The translations under genes were made by a program, and so were the position numbers. From Oscillospiraceae bacterium (lineage in GTDB: Bacteria > Bacillota > Clostridia > Oscillospirales > Ruminococcaceae): a stretch of DNA of 19,650 nt. Location of the stretch: the NCBI GenBank assembly GCA_030527085.1, contig JAUNBN010000005.1, positions 1 to 19,650 on the forward strand, given 5' to 3'. The notes beneath the pieces were generated by a model. The model was given only the letters and a program-made list of their open reading frames with translations. It had not been told where the DNA came from and made no database searches. This document shows positions 7,304 through 14,272 of this stretch, piece after piece (position 1 is the stretch's first letter; the number at the start of each line of letters is the position of its first letter).

Positions 7304-7542
7304 AGTTTTTTCAATTTTAGTTGAAGCAAGCTCGCTCCCGTGCCGAAAGACGGAGGCGGGCTTTTCCGTGCAGGCGCGAGGTGTGTTCCAAGAGCGAGGG
7401 TTTCTCGCAAGCGGAACGCTCCCCCGATGCGGAACGTATCGCGCGAAGGCTCCGAGCGGTTTTGAGGAAGCCGGCTCAAAGGGGGCGGATGCAGTGAAAA
7501 ACGCGCAACAGAGGCGCTTTCCAATAGGAATAGTCTTTAAGC
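7304..7542. other. Intergenic stretch without a supported gene
   Basis: After the E2-like stop comes a weak terminator-like hairpin: CCCGTGCCG, loop AAAGA, CGGAGGCGGG then CTTTT, about 7336-7365, with internal mismatches. The remainder is GC-rich and contains phrases such as GGCTCCGAGCGGTTTTGAGG that look like decayed repeat material. Reading frames here have no ribosome binding site and run through repeats. Confidence 0.4.
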
Positions 7543-7615
7543 GTGATATGCTGTCTTTCCCCCTCCCCGCCGCAGACGGAGAGAAAGACAGTGAAAGATC
7601 CGCGAGACGGGACAC
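7543..7615 (+). repeat. Dispersed hairpin-plus-tail repeat, copy 3
   Basis: Begins GTGATATG, then the hairpin arms CTGTCTTTCC (from 7551) and GAAAGACAG (7583-7591) around a CCCCGCCGCAGACGG centre. It ends with the tail GACAGTGAAAGATCCGCG then AGACGGGACAC (7587-7615). The tail is homologous to those at 3119, 6341 and 7686. Confidence 0.75.
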
Positions 7616-7654
7616 AAGCTTTTATATGGAGTGGATCAAAAGCGGGCACGAAAT

Positions 7655-7717
7655 TGTCATTCCCCCCGCCGCAGGCGGGGGGAATGACAGAAAAACATCC
7701 GCACGACGGGACACACC
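7655..7717 (+). repeat. Dispersed hairpin-plus-tail repeat, copy 4
   Basis: A perfect 16-bp stem, TGTCATTCCCCCCGCC (7655-7670), loop GCA, then its exact complement (7674-7689). It is followed by the conserved tail GACAGAAAAACATCCGCA then CGACGGGACACACC (7686-7717). It lies 39 nt after copy 3 in the same orientation. The glmU promoter -35 box starts 17 nt beyond it. Confidence 0.8.
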
Positions 7718-7733
7718 CTTTTTATATTTGTAC

Positions 7734-7762
7734 TTGCAATACAGTTCGAAAATTGCCATAAT
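7734..7762 (+). promoter_or_regulatory. SigA-type promoter of the glmU operon
   Basis: TTGCAA (7734-7739), a 17-nt spacer, CATAAT (7757-7762). Four of six -35 bases and five of six -10 bases match the consensus. It lies about 90 nt before the glmU start and is AT-rich against a GC-rich background. The predicted start of transcription is near 7769, leaving a leader of about 80 nt. Confidence 0.75.
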
Positions 7763-7850
7763 ATAAGACAAGAGGTTTGAAAAAAACGCGGCGGCGTCTT
7801 TTTGGCGTCCGCGGCGGTTTCTCATCTTTGTATGTAAGGGGTTGTTTCCT

Positions 7851-9284
7851 ATGGGCGCTTACGCCTCACAGCTCAACTGCGTAATCCTCGCCGCCGGCGA
7901 GGGGAAGCGCATGCACGCCTCAGGCTCCAAGGTGCTTTGCAAGGTGGCGGGCAAGGAGATGCTGCGCTGGGTAATAGACGCCGCCCGCGCCTCGCAGGTG
8001 GGCGAGCTCTGCGTGGTGGCGAGCGGCAAGGATGTTGAAAGCGCGGCCGAGGGCTGCGAAATATGTGAACAGACGAAGCGTCTCGGAACGGGGCACGCGG
8101 TCATGTGCGCAAGGGGCTTTTTGGAGCCCCGCGCGCAGGGAGACACGCTGGTGCTCTGCGGGGACGCTCCTTTTATCGACAGGGACACCATCTGCGGCGC
8201 GCTGGATTTGCACCGCCTGCAGGGCAACGCGGTAACCGTAATAAGCGCCGAGGTCGAAAAGCCCGCGGGCTACGGGCGCATAATAAGGCGCGGAGACTCC
8301 CTCGCGGCCATAGTTGAGGACCGCGACTGCAACGACGCCGAGGCCGAGATTCAGGAGATAAACTCCGGAGCCTACTGGTTCAAGACAAGGGCGCTGCTCG
8401 AAGCGCTCGAGAGCATCAAGAACAACAACGCGCAGGGCGAATACTACCTCACGGACGCCGTGGCGATAATAATCGCAAAGGGGCTGCGCGCGGGCTGCTT
8501 CAGGGCCGAAAACGAGTTTGTCGCTCTGGGGGCCAACCGCCCCTCGGAGCTGCTGCGCTTAAACGAGATAGCCAACCGCTCGGCCATAGAGCGCCACCTT
8601 GAAAATGGAGTCCACTTCGTCTGCGCGGACGGCGTGGTTATAGGCCCGGACGTGGAGCTCGGCGCGGGCTGCACCGTCGAGCCGAACACCCAGCTCTACG
8701 GCCGCTGCAAAATAGGCGAGGGCTGCGTTCTGGGCCCGGGGACCCTCCTTACGGACTGCGAGGTGGGCGAGGGCTGTCTTATAAACGCCAGCCAGTGCGC
8801 TCAGTCGAAAATAGGCAGCCGGGTCAGAATAGGGCCCTATGTGAATATAAGGCCGGGCAGCCTTATTGCCGACGAGGTGAAGATAGGCGACTTCGTCGAA
8901 ATCAAAAACTCCTCTATCGGGCGCGGCTCCTCCATAGCGCACCTTACCTATATAGGCGACAGCGACGTGGGCAGCTTCTGCAACTTCGGCTGCGGGGTAG
9001 TGGTGGTGAACTACGACGGCGAGGAAAAGCGCCGCACCACAGTGGGCGACTACGCCTTTATAGGCTGCAACACCAACCTCATAGCGCCCGTCAGCGTGGG
9101 CGACGCCGCCTACACCGCCGCGGGCACCACGGTGGCTCAGGACGTTCCGGCCGGGGCGCTCGCGCTGGGCAGGGTGAAGCAGCGGAATATAGAGGGCTGG
9201 GCGGCGAAAAAGCTGCAAAAATACATCGAAAAAAAAGGCGGCGCGCCCTACGCGCCTCAGCAATTCGGGGGTAATCTCAAATGA
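7851..9284 (+). CDS. glmU: Bifunctional GlmU: glucosamine-1-phosphate acetyltransferase / GlcNAc-1-phosphate uridylyltransferase
   Basis: Makes UDP-GlcNAc, the precursor of peptidoglycan and other surface glycans, in two cytoplasmic steps. The N-terminal uridylyltransferase domain has the nucleotide-binding LAAGEGKRM (about 12-20), LGTGHAVMCA and LCGDAPF. The C-terminal half is a left-handed beta-helix of hexapeptide repeats carrying the acetyltransferase residues, with the family stretches HLTYIGDSDVG, NFGCGVVVVNYDG and FIGCNTNLIAPV. It ends in GRVKQRNIEGWA. ATG 7851 is preferred over TTG 7842 because AAGGGG at 7836-7841 is 9 nt before the ATG. Length 477 aa, normal. It overlaps prs by 4 nt, the same pair order as in Bacillus subtilis (gcaD-prs), and is the first gene of a seven-gene operon. 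Confidence 0.97.
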   Translation: MGAYASQLNCVILAAGEGKRMHASGSKVLCKVAGKEMLRWVIDAARASQVGELCVVASGKDVESAAEGCEICEQTKRLGTGHAVMCARGFLEPRAQGDTLVLCGDAPFIDRDTICGALDLHRLQGNAVTVISAEVEKPAGYGRIIRRGDSLAAIVEDRDCNDAEAEIQEINSGAYWFKTRALLEALESIKNNNAQGEYYLTDAVAIIIAKGLRAGCFRAENEFVALGANRPSELLRLNEIANRSAIERHLENGVHFVCADGVVIGPDVELGAGCTVEPNTQLYGRCKIGEGCVLGPGTLLTDCEVGEGCLINASQCAQSKIGSRVRIGPYVNIRPGSLIADEVKIGDFVEIKNSSIGRGSSIAHLTYIGDSDVGSFCNFGCGVVVVNYDGEEKRRTTVGDYAFIGCNTNLIAPVSVGDAAYTAAGTTVAQDVPAGALALGRVKQRNIEGWAAKKLQKYIEKKGGAPYAPQQFGGNLK

Positions 9285-10249
9285 ATCTTCACGGACGCGA
9301 CATCAAGATCTTCACGGCCAACTCCAATCCCGAGCTCGCGCGCGCGATGAGCGAATACCTCGGCCTGCCTCTGGGCAAGAGCGAGGTGGGGGCCTTCAGC
9401 GACGGCGAGATATCGGTCTCAGTTTTTGAGTCCGTAAGAGGCTCGGACGTGTTCGTGGTGCAGTCCACCTCCAACCCCGTTAATACCCACCTCATGGAGC
9501 TGCTCATAATGATAGACGCCTTCAAGCGCGCGAGCGCCGGGCGCATAACGGCCGTCCTGCCCTATTTCGGCTACGCCAGGCAGGACAGAAAGGCCAAGGG
9601 GCGCGACCCCATCTCGGCCAAGCTCGTAGCCAACATGATAACCACGGCGGGAGCCGACCGCGTCTTAACAATGGATTTGCACGCCTACCAGCTCCAGGGC
9701 TTCTTTGACATCCCCGTAGACCATCTCGTCGGCATGGCCATTCTCGCCCCCTATATGGAGCAGAAGTTCCACGATAACAAGGAGAACCTCGTGGTCATGT
9801 CGCCCGACCTCGGCTCCATACCCCGCGCGAGGATGTTCGCCGAGCGGCTCGAGGCGCCCATTGCGATAGTCGATAAGCGCCGCGCCAAGGCCAACGAGAG
9901 CGAGGTCATGCACATAATAGGCGAGGTCGAGGGCAAGGACATAATAATCCTCGACGACATGATAGACACGGCGGGAACCCTCGTGAACGCCGCTAACGCC
10001 ATTATGGCTCAGGGCGCGCGCTCCATCTGCGCGTGCGCCACGCACGGAGTGCTCTCCGGACCGGCCATAGAGCGCCTTGAGGCCAGCCCCATAGAAGAAA
10101 TAGTGCTCGTGGATACCATAGCCCTGCCCCCCGAGAAGGCGCTGCCCAAGATAAAAATGCTCACCTGCGCGCCCATGTTCGCGGAGGCCATAGCTAGAAT
10201 ATATTCGGACAAGCCCATCTCCCCGCTTGTAAACTGGAAACCCATGTGA
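9281..10249 (+). CDS. prs: Ribose-phosphate pyrophosphokinase (PRPP synthetase)
   Basis: Transfers pyrophosphate from ATP to ribose 5-phosphate to make PRPP for nucleotide, NAD, histidine and tryptophan synthesis. The 322-aa protein is of class I type. Visible motifs: SDGEISV, the flexible-loop region YFGYARQDRKAKGRDPISAK, the metal-binding LTMDLHAYQLQGFF, the KRR of VDKRRAKANE, and the PRPP-binding loop IILDDMIDTAGTL (about residues 223-235). The ATG overlaps the glmU stop (ATGA), so translation is probably coupled. The next gene follows after 16 nt. Nothing is missing. Confidence 0.97.
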   Translation: MNLHGRDIKIFTANSNPELARAMSEYLGLPLGKSEVGAFSDGEISVSVFESVRGSDVFVVQSTSNPVNTHLMELLIMIDAFKRASAGRITAVLPYFGYARQDRKAKGRDPISAKLVANMITTAGADRVLTMDLHAYQLQGFFDIPVDHLVGMAILAPYMEQKFHDNKENLVVMSPDLGSIPRARMFAERLEAPIAIVDKRRAKANESEVMHIIGEVEGKDIIILDDMIDTAGTLVNAANAIMAQGARSICACATHGVLSGPAIERLEASPIEEIVLVDTIALPPEKALPKIKMLTCAPMFAEAIARIYSDKPISPLVNWKPM

Positions 10250-10265
10250 GAAAGGCCGTTTTATT

Positions 10266-11231
10266 ATGAAATTTTTTGTTACGGGCGCGGCGGGCTTTAT
10301 AGGCAGCCATATCTGCGACCGCCTGCTTGAAGATAAATCCTGCGAGGTAGTGGCCTACGACAACCTCTCTACGGGAAACCTGCGCTTTTTGGAAAAGGCT
10401 CAGGCAACGGGCCGCCTTAAGTTTATCGAGGGCGACCTGCTGGATACGGAAAGGCTGAACTCCGCCATGTCCGGCTGCGGCTTCGTCTTTCACTTCGCGG
10501 CCAACGCCGACATACGCCGTGGGCTCGAGCACCCGCGCAAGGACCTTGAGCAGAACACCATAGCCACCTTCAATGTGCTTGAGGCGATGCGCCAAAATAA
10601 AGCGGACAAGATAGCCTTTCCCTCAACGGGGCCGGTCTACGGCGAGGCCGAGGTGATACCGACCCCCGAGAGCTACGCGGGAGTGCAGACCTCGCTTTAC
10701 GGGGCCTCCAAGCTCGCCTGCGAGGGGCTTATCTCCGCCTACTGCGAGGGCTTCGGCTTCAGGGCCTATATCTTCCGCTTCGTCTCGATTCTGGGCGAGC
10801 GCTACCCCCACGGCCATGTTATAGACTTTTACGAGCAGTTGAGGCGCGACCCTTCGAAGCTGCGGATTCTGGGCGACGGAAACCAGAAGAAGTCCTACCT
10901 CTATATAGGCGACTGCCTGAACGCCATATTCACGATAATTGAAAAGGCGAGGGAGAAGGTCAATATCTACAACCTCGGCGTTGACGATTACTGCCTCGTG
11001 CGCGACAGCGCAAAATGGATTTGCGAGGAGATGGGCGTCTCGCCCGCCTTTGAGTTTACCGGCGGCGACCGCGGCTGGGTGGGCGACAACCCCTTTATCT
11101 ACCTCGACGTTAAAAAGCTCATGTCTCTGGGCTGGGCTCCCGAGCTCACGATAGAGCAGAGCGTAAAGCGCACGACGCGCTATCTTATTGAAAACCCCTG
11201 GGTGGCGGATTTTCGCTTCGCCGCCGAATAG
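10266..11231 (+). CDS. NAD-dependent sugar epimerase/dehydratase (extended SDR)
   Basis: Predicted to change the stereochemistry or oxidation state of a nucleotide-sugar. Features of an extended SDR: the NAD-binding TGAAGFIGSH (6-15), acidic YDNLSTGN (31-38) that favours NAD, HFAANADIRRGLEHP, the catalytic Ser/Thr region FPSTGPVYGE (118-127), and YGASK with Tyr145 and Lys149. The substrate-binding half has RFVSILGERYPHGHVIDFY and GDGNQKKSYLYIGDCL. It resembles UDP-glucose 4-epimerases, but its place between prs and heptose genes suggests it acts on a nucleotide-heptose or a companion sugar. That is inference. Length 321 aa. It is followed after 9 nt by hddA. Confidence 0.85.
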   Translation: MKFFVTGAAGFIGSHICDRLLEDKSCEVVAYDNLSTGNLRFLEKAQATGRLKFIEGDLLDTERLNSAMSGCGFVFHFAANADIRRGLEHPRKDLEQNTIATFNVLEAMRQNKADKIAFPSTGPVYGEAEVIPTPESYAGVQTSLYGASKLACEGLISAYCEGFGFRAYIFRFVSILGERYPHGHVIDFYEQLRRDPSKLRILGDGNQKKSYLYIGDCLNAIFTIIEKAREKVNIYNLGVDDYCLVRDSAKWICEEMGVSPAFEFTGGDRGWVGDNPFIYLDVKKLMSLGWAPELTIEQSVKRTTRYLIENPWVADFRFAAE

Positions 11232-11240
11232 GAGGCCCCG

Positions 11241-12230
11241 ATGATAATAACCCGCACGCCCTTTAGGGTGAGCTTCTGCGGAGGCGGCAGCGACTTGCCC
11301 TCTTTTTACACAAAGCACGGCGGCTGCGTGCTCTCGGCGGCCATAAATAAATATATGTACCTGCTCATTCACCCCTATTTCGACTCGAGCACGACTATTT
11401 TGAAGTACTCCAAAACCGAGATAGTCAGCGACTATTCGCAGATAGAGCACCGCTATTTCAGGGCCATATTAGAAGAGTTCGACATAAAGGGAGTCGAGCT
11501 CACCAGCATAGCCGACATCCCCTCCGGCACCGGCCTGGGCTCCTCGAGCAGCTTTTTGGTGGGCCTTCTGCACAGCATATACAGCTACAGGGGCAAGTTC
11601 GTCTCGCGCGAGAAGCTCGCGCGGCAGGCCTGCCACTACGAGATAAATGTTATAGGCATGCCCATAGGCAAGCAGGACCAGTACGCAGCCGCCTGCGGGG
11701 GGCTCAACTTCTACCGCTTCAATAAGGACGGCAGCGTTTTTGTGGAACCGGTAATCATTAGCGCCGAAAAGCGCAGGCAGCTCGAGGAAAACCTGATGCT
11801 CTTCTATATCGGCAATATCCACGACAGCGCCGCCATACTCTTTGAGCAGCAAAAGAACATCTCAGAGGGAGAGAGAGAGCGAAGCCAGCTCGAAATGTGC
11901 TCGCTCGCGCTCGAATTAAAAATCCGCCTCGAGGAGGGCGATTTGGACGCGGCCGGAGAGCTGATGCATAAAAACTGGCTTATGAAGCGCACGCTCGCGA
12001 GCGGCATAAGCTCGGCCATAATAGACGAAAAATACGAGCTGGCGCTCTCACTGGGAGCCACCGGCGGCAAGCTGCTGGGAGCGGGCGGCGGTGGCTTTAT
12101 GCTGTTCTACGTTCCGAAGGAAAAGCAGCAGGCGCTGCGCGAGGGCCTGGGCCTTAAGCAGCTGCCCTTCAGCTTCGATATGCAGGGATCGAGCGTTATC
12201 TACGTCGGCGAGCGGCCGGACACGCTCTGA
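11241..12230 (+). CDS. hddA: GHMP kinase, D-glycero-alpha-D-manno-heptose-7-phosphate kinase (HddA-like)
   Basis: Predicted to phosphorylate D-glycero-D-manno-heptose 7-phosphate at C1 with ATP, the second step of the GDP-heptose pathway. GHMP motifs: motif 1 TRTPFRVSFCGGGSDLPSFY (4-23), ATP-binding PSGTGLGSSSS (94-104), GKQDQYAAACGGLNFY, and the C-terminal GATGGKLLGAGGGGFMLFY. The CGGGSD and GKQDQYAA forms are those of the HddA-type subgroup rather than galactokinase or mevalonate kinase. Start ATG 11241 has AGGAGG about 7 nt upstream. The stop overlaps the ATG of hddC by one base. The cluster with a GmhA-type isomerase, a GmhB-type phosphatase and a nucleotidyltransferase strongly supports the specific role. 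Confidence 0.88.
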   Translation: MIITRTPFRVSFCGGGSDLPSFYTKHGGCVLSAAINKYMYLLIHPYFDSSTTILKYSKTEIVSDYSQIEHRYFRAILEEFDIKGVELTSIADIPSGTGLGSSSSFLVGLLHSIYSYRGKFVSREKLARQACHYEINVIGMPIGKQDQYAAACGGLNFYRFNKDGSVFVEPVIISAEKRRQLEENLMLFYIGNIHDSAAILFEQQKNISEGERERSQLEMCSLALELKIRLEEGDLDAAGELMHKNWLMKRTLASGISSAIIDEKYELALSLGATGGKLLGAGGGGFMLFYVPKEKQQALREGLGLKQLPFSFDMQGSSVIYVGERPDTL

Positions 12231-12997
12231 TGCGCGCCGTAATAGCGGCCGGAGGCCGGGGCACGCGTCTCGCCGCCTCGCTGCCGGACATACCCAAGGC
12301 TCTGGCTCCCGTCTGCAAAAAGCCGCTTATTGTGAGGCAGATAGAGGCGCTGAAATTTGCCGGGATCGAGGATATAATAATAACTACCGGTCATCTTGCG
12401 GAGAAGCTCACGGCCTTTCTCGGCGACGGCAGCCGCTTCGGAGTGAAGCTCTCCTATATACATGAGGACAGGCCGCTGGGCTCAGCCGGGGCGCTGGCCT
12501 ATCTTAAAACTGAGCTCGAGGGCGATTTTTTAATGCTGATGTGCGACGTCGCCTTCGATGTCGATTTAAGCAGGCTGCTGCGCTTTCATGAGGAAAAAAA
12601 GGCGCGCGCGACGCTCTTTGTCCACCCAAACTCCCACCCCTATGACAGCGACCTGGTGCTCGCGGACGAAAAATCGCGCGTCACCGGCTGGCTCTCGAAA
12701 AAAGAGCCGCGCGGCTTCGCCTGCCGCAACCTGGTGAACGCGGGACTCTATGTTTTGAATCCTGAGCTGCTGCAGGGCTTGCAGGAGGGCGAGAGAGCCG
12801 ACCTCGAGCTCGATATCATAAGGCCGGAGATAGAAAAAGGCGGCGTTTACGCCTGCCGCAGCACGGAATACATTAAGGACGCCGGAACGCCCGAGCGGCT
12901 TAAGGCCGTCAACGCGGAGTGGCTTTCGGGCCTGCCCGCGCGGCGCAACCTCAAAACAGACAGCGCTGCGTCTTTCTCGACCGCGACGGCACGATAA
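12230..12997 (+). CDS. hddC: Nucleotidyltransferase, D-glycero-D-manno-heptose-1-phosphate guanylyltransferase (HddC-like); probably frameshifted tail
   Basis: Predicted to join GTP with D-glycero-alpha-D-manno-heptose 1-phosphate to give GDP-heptose. It has the nucleotide-binding AAGGRGTRL (6-14), PKALAPVCKKPLI, the metal-site region LMLMCDVAFDVDL, NAGLYVLNPE and YIKDAGTPERL. The ATG overlaps the hddA stop by one base. The recognisable protein ends near SGLPARRNLK. The last residues (TDSAASFSTATAR) look out of frame, because in the overlapping -1 frame the sequence continues straight into the phosphatase CVFLDRDGTIN. Adding one A to the CAAAAC run at 12952-12957 would join both into a single protein of about 430 aa, the arrangement known for fused nucleotidyltransferase-HAD proteins. 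It could be a real split or a sequence error. Confidence 0.8.
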   Translation: MRAVIAAGGRGTRLAASLPDIPKALAPVCKKPLIVRQIEALKFAGIEDIIITTGHLAEKLTAFLGDGSRFGVKLSYIHEDRPLGSAGALAYLKTELEGDFLMLMCDVAFDVDLSRLLRFHEEKKARATLFVHPNSHPYDSDLVLADEKSRVTGWLSKKEPRGFACRNLVNAGLYVLNPELLQGLQEGERADLELDIIRPEIEKGGVYACRSTEYIKDAGTPERLKAVNAEWLSGLPARRNLKTDSAASFSTATAR

Positions 12998-13527
12998 ACG
13001 CGCTCAGGGGTTTTGTGAAAAGGGCTGAGGATTTAGAGCTGCTGCCGCGCGCCGCCGATGCCATAGCCGGAATAAACTCGAGCGGATATCTTGCCGTCGT
13101 CGTCACGAACCAGCCCGTTATAGCGCGCGGGGAGTGCTCCTTTGAGGAAATGGAGCGCATAAACGCGCGTCTCGAGACGCTTTTGGGCGAGCGCGGAGCC
13201 TATCTGGACGATTTGCTCTTCTGCCCCCACCACCCGGATTCGGGCTACGAGGGCGAGGTAAGGGAGCTCAAAATGAACTGCGCCTGCCGCAAGCCCGCCG
13301 CAGGAATGCTAAAGGAGGCCGCGCGGCGCTGGAATATAGACCTTGCGCGCTCCTGGATAATAGGCGACACTACGCGCGACATCATGACCGGCATAAACGC
13401 CGGCTGCAAAACGGCGCTGACCGCCACGGGCGAGGCGGGGCTGGACGGCCTTTTCGAAGTAAAGGCCGATATAGATGGAAGCGATTTATACGGCTGTGTT
13501 GAAAAAATACTGATAAGGGAGGCTTGA
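12919..13527 (+). CDS. gmhB: D-glycero-D-manno-heptose-1,7-bisphosphate 7-phosphatase (GmhB-like HAD-IIIA); probably once fused to HddC
   Basis: Removes the C7 phosphate of heptose 1,7-bisphosphate. HAD motifs: FLDRDGTIN, with nucleophile Asp21 and Asp23 counted from GTG 12919; TNQPVIARG; the zinc-binding loop FCPHHPDSG followed by NCACRKPAAGM, typical of GmhB; and WIIGDTTRDIMTGINAG. The frame opens only at 12904 and its sole possible start is GTG 12919, with no good ribosome binding site (a distant AAGG). It overlaps hddC by 79 nt. The first 15 residues (MAFGPARAAQPQNRQ) do not look like a natural N-terminus. This supports the view that the domain is expressed as a C-terminal part of an HddC fusion, or is now poorly translated. 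gmhA starts 4 nt after its stop. Confidence 0.82.
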   Translation: MAFGPARAAQPQNRQRCVFLDRDGTINALRGFVKRAEDLELLPRAADAIAGINSSGYLAVVVTNQPVIARGECSFEEMERINARLETLLGERGAYLDDLLFCPHHPDSGYEGEVRELKMNCACRKPAAGMLKEAARRWNIDLARSWIIGDTTRDIMTGINAGCKTALTATGEAGLDGLFEVKADIDGSDLYGCVEKILIREA

Positions 13528-13531
13528 AGCC

Positions 13532-14119
13532 ATGCCGGATTTCAGAGCCGAGATACTGGACTACCTGGAGCTTGAAAAGGAGGCGATAAGCCGCCTTGAC
13601 ATAAGGGCCTTAAGCGACGCGCTCTGCGCGCTCGTCGAGGCCTGCGAGCGCGAAGCGAGAATCTTCACTCTGGGCAACGGCGGCAGCGCCGCTACCGCCT
13701 CGCATATGGTCTGCGATTTCAACAAGGGCATAAGCGCCTATTCGCCCAAGAAATTCAGAATGACCTGCCTTTCCGATAACATTCCCACCCTTATGGCCAT
13801 AGCCAACGACATAAGCTACGAGGACGTTTTTGCGGAGCAGCTTCGCGGCGAGCTCAAAAAGGGCGACGTGGTGCTGGCTATTTCCGGCAGCGGGAACTCG
13901 AAGAATATTATCAAGGCCGTAGAGTACGCCAAGGGCGAGGGCGCGGTAATAATCGGAATGTGCGGCTACGACGGCGGCAGGCTCAAGGAGCTTTCCGATT
14001 TCGTGATGCACGCCGAGATAGACGATATGCAGATAAGCGAGGACTTGCACATGGTTTTCGACCACATGATGATGCGCGTCCTCTGCAATTACTACGGCGG
14101 AGAGGCCTGCGGCTGCTAG
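13532..14119 (+). CDS. gmhA: Sedoheptulose-7-phosphate isomerase (GmhA-like, SIS domain)
   Basis: Predicted to convert sedoheptulose 7-phosphate to D-glycero-D-manno-heptose 7-phosphate, the entry step of nucleotide-heptose synthesis; it is drawn from the pentose phosphate pool. The SIS domain is clear: FTLGNGGSAATASHMVCDFNKG (about 46-67), LAISGSGNSKNIIKAVEYAK (about 112-131), and the C-terminal EDLHMVFDHMMMRVLC helix with the conserved His residues. 195 aa, as usual. ATG 13532 has GGGAGG 9 nt upstream. It is the last gene of the glmU operon; the downstream promoter begins 5 nt after its stop. Although last in order, it catalyses the first step of the pathway. Confidence 0.9.
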   Translation: MPDFRAEILDYLELEKEAISRLDIRALSDALCALVEACEREARIFTLGNGGSAATASHMVCDFNKGISAYSPKKFRMTCLSDNIPTLMAIANDISYEDVFAEQLRGELKKGDVVLAISGSGNSKNIIKAVEYAKGEGAVIIGMCGYDGGRLKELSDFVMHAEIDDMQISEDLHMVFDHMMMRVLCNYYGGEACGC

Positions 14120-14123
14120 TGTC

Positions 14124-14152
14124 TTGCGCGGTTTCAGGGCTTCTGTTATAAT
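14124..14152 (+). promoter_or_regulatory. SigA-type promoter of the ECF transporter operon
   Basis: TTGCGC (14124-14129), a 17-nt spacer and a perfect TATAAT (14147-14152). Expected transcription start is near 14159. It begins within 5 nt of the gmhA stop and no terminator is visible between them, so read-through from the heptose operon is also possible. Confidence 0.78.
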
Positions 14153-14158
14153 AGCAGC

Positions 14159-14272
14159 GGAGCAGTCGGCAGGAAGCCGGCCGAGCTAACTGAATGTTAA
14201 AGTGCCACGAAGGCAGCTCAACGATTTTATCGAAGAGTGCCCTCGCGGCATTCTTTAATTCAGGAGGTTTCA
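14159..14272 (+). promoter_or_regulatory. Structured 5' leader, candidate riboswitch or attenuator
   Basis: The ~115-nt leader folds by eye into several stems. CGGC-AGGAA-GCCG lies near 14167-14179. GAGCT (around 14181) pairs with AGCTC (around 14216) and encloses TGCC-ACGAA-GGCA. CGAT-TTT-ATCG follows. Last is GAGTGCC-CTCGC-GGCATTC (about 14235-14253), followed by TTTAATT, a weak terminator-like element just before the AGGAGG site at 14262-14267. The segment AAGTGCC upstream could pair alternatively with GGCATT, giving two mutually exclusive forms. I do not recognise the conserved nucleotides of TPP, FMN, cobalamin, THF, preQ1, ZTP or SAM riboswitches. Confidence 0.45.

Noticed and set aside
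7368..7766. 132-codon + strand frame upstream of glmU
   Set aside because: It runs through two repeat copies and the glmU promoter, without a ribosome binding site.
12945..12960. Programmed -1 ribosomal frameshift site between hddC and gmhB
   Set aside because: The zero-frame codons CTC-AAA-ACA do not give an X-XXY-YYZ slippery heptamer that allows re-pairing in the -1 frame. Indel or polymerase slippage in the A run fits better.
14159..14272. THF, TPP, cobalamin, preQ1 or ZTP riboswitch
   Set aside because: None of the conserved core sequences of these classes could be found in the leader.
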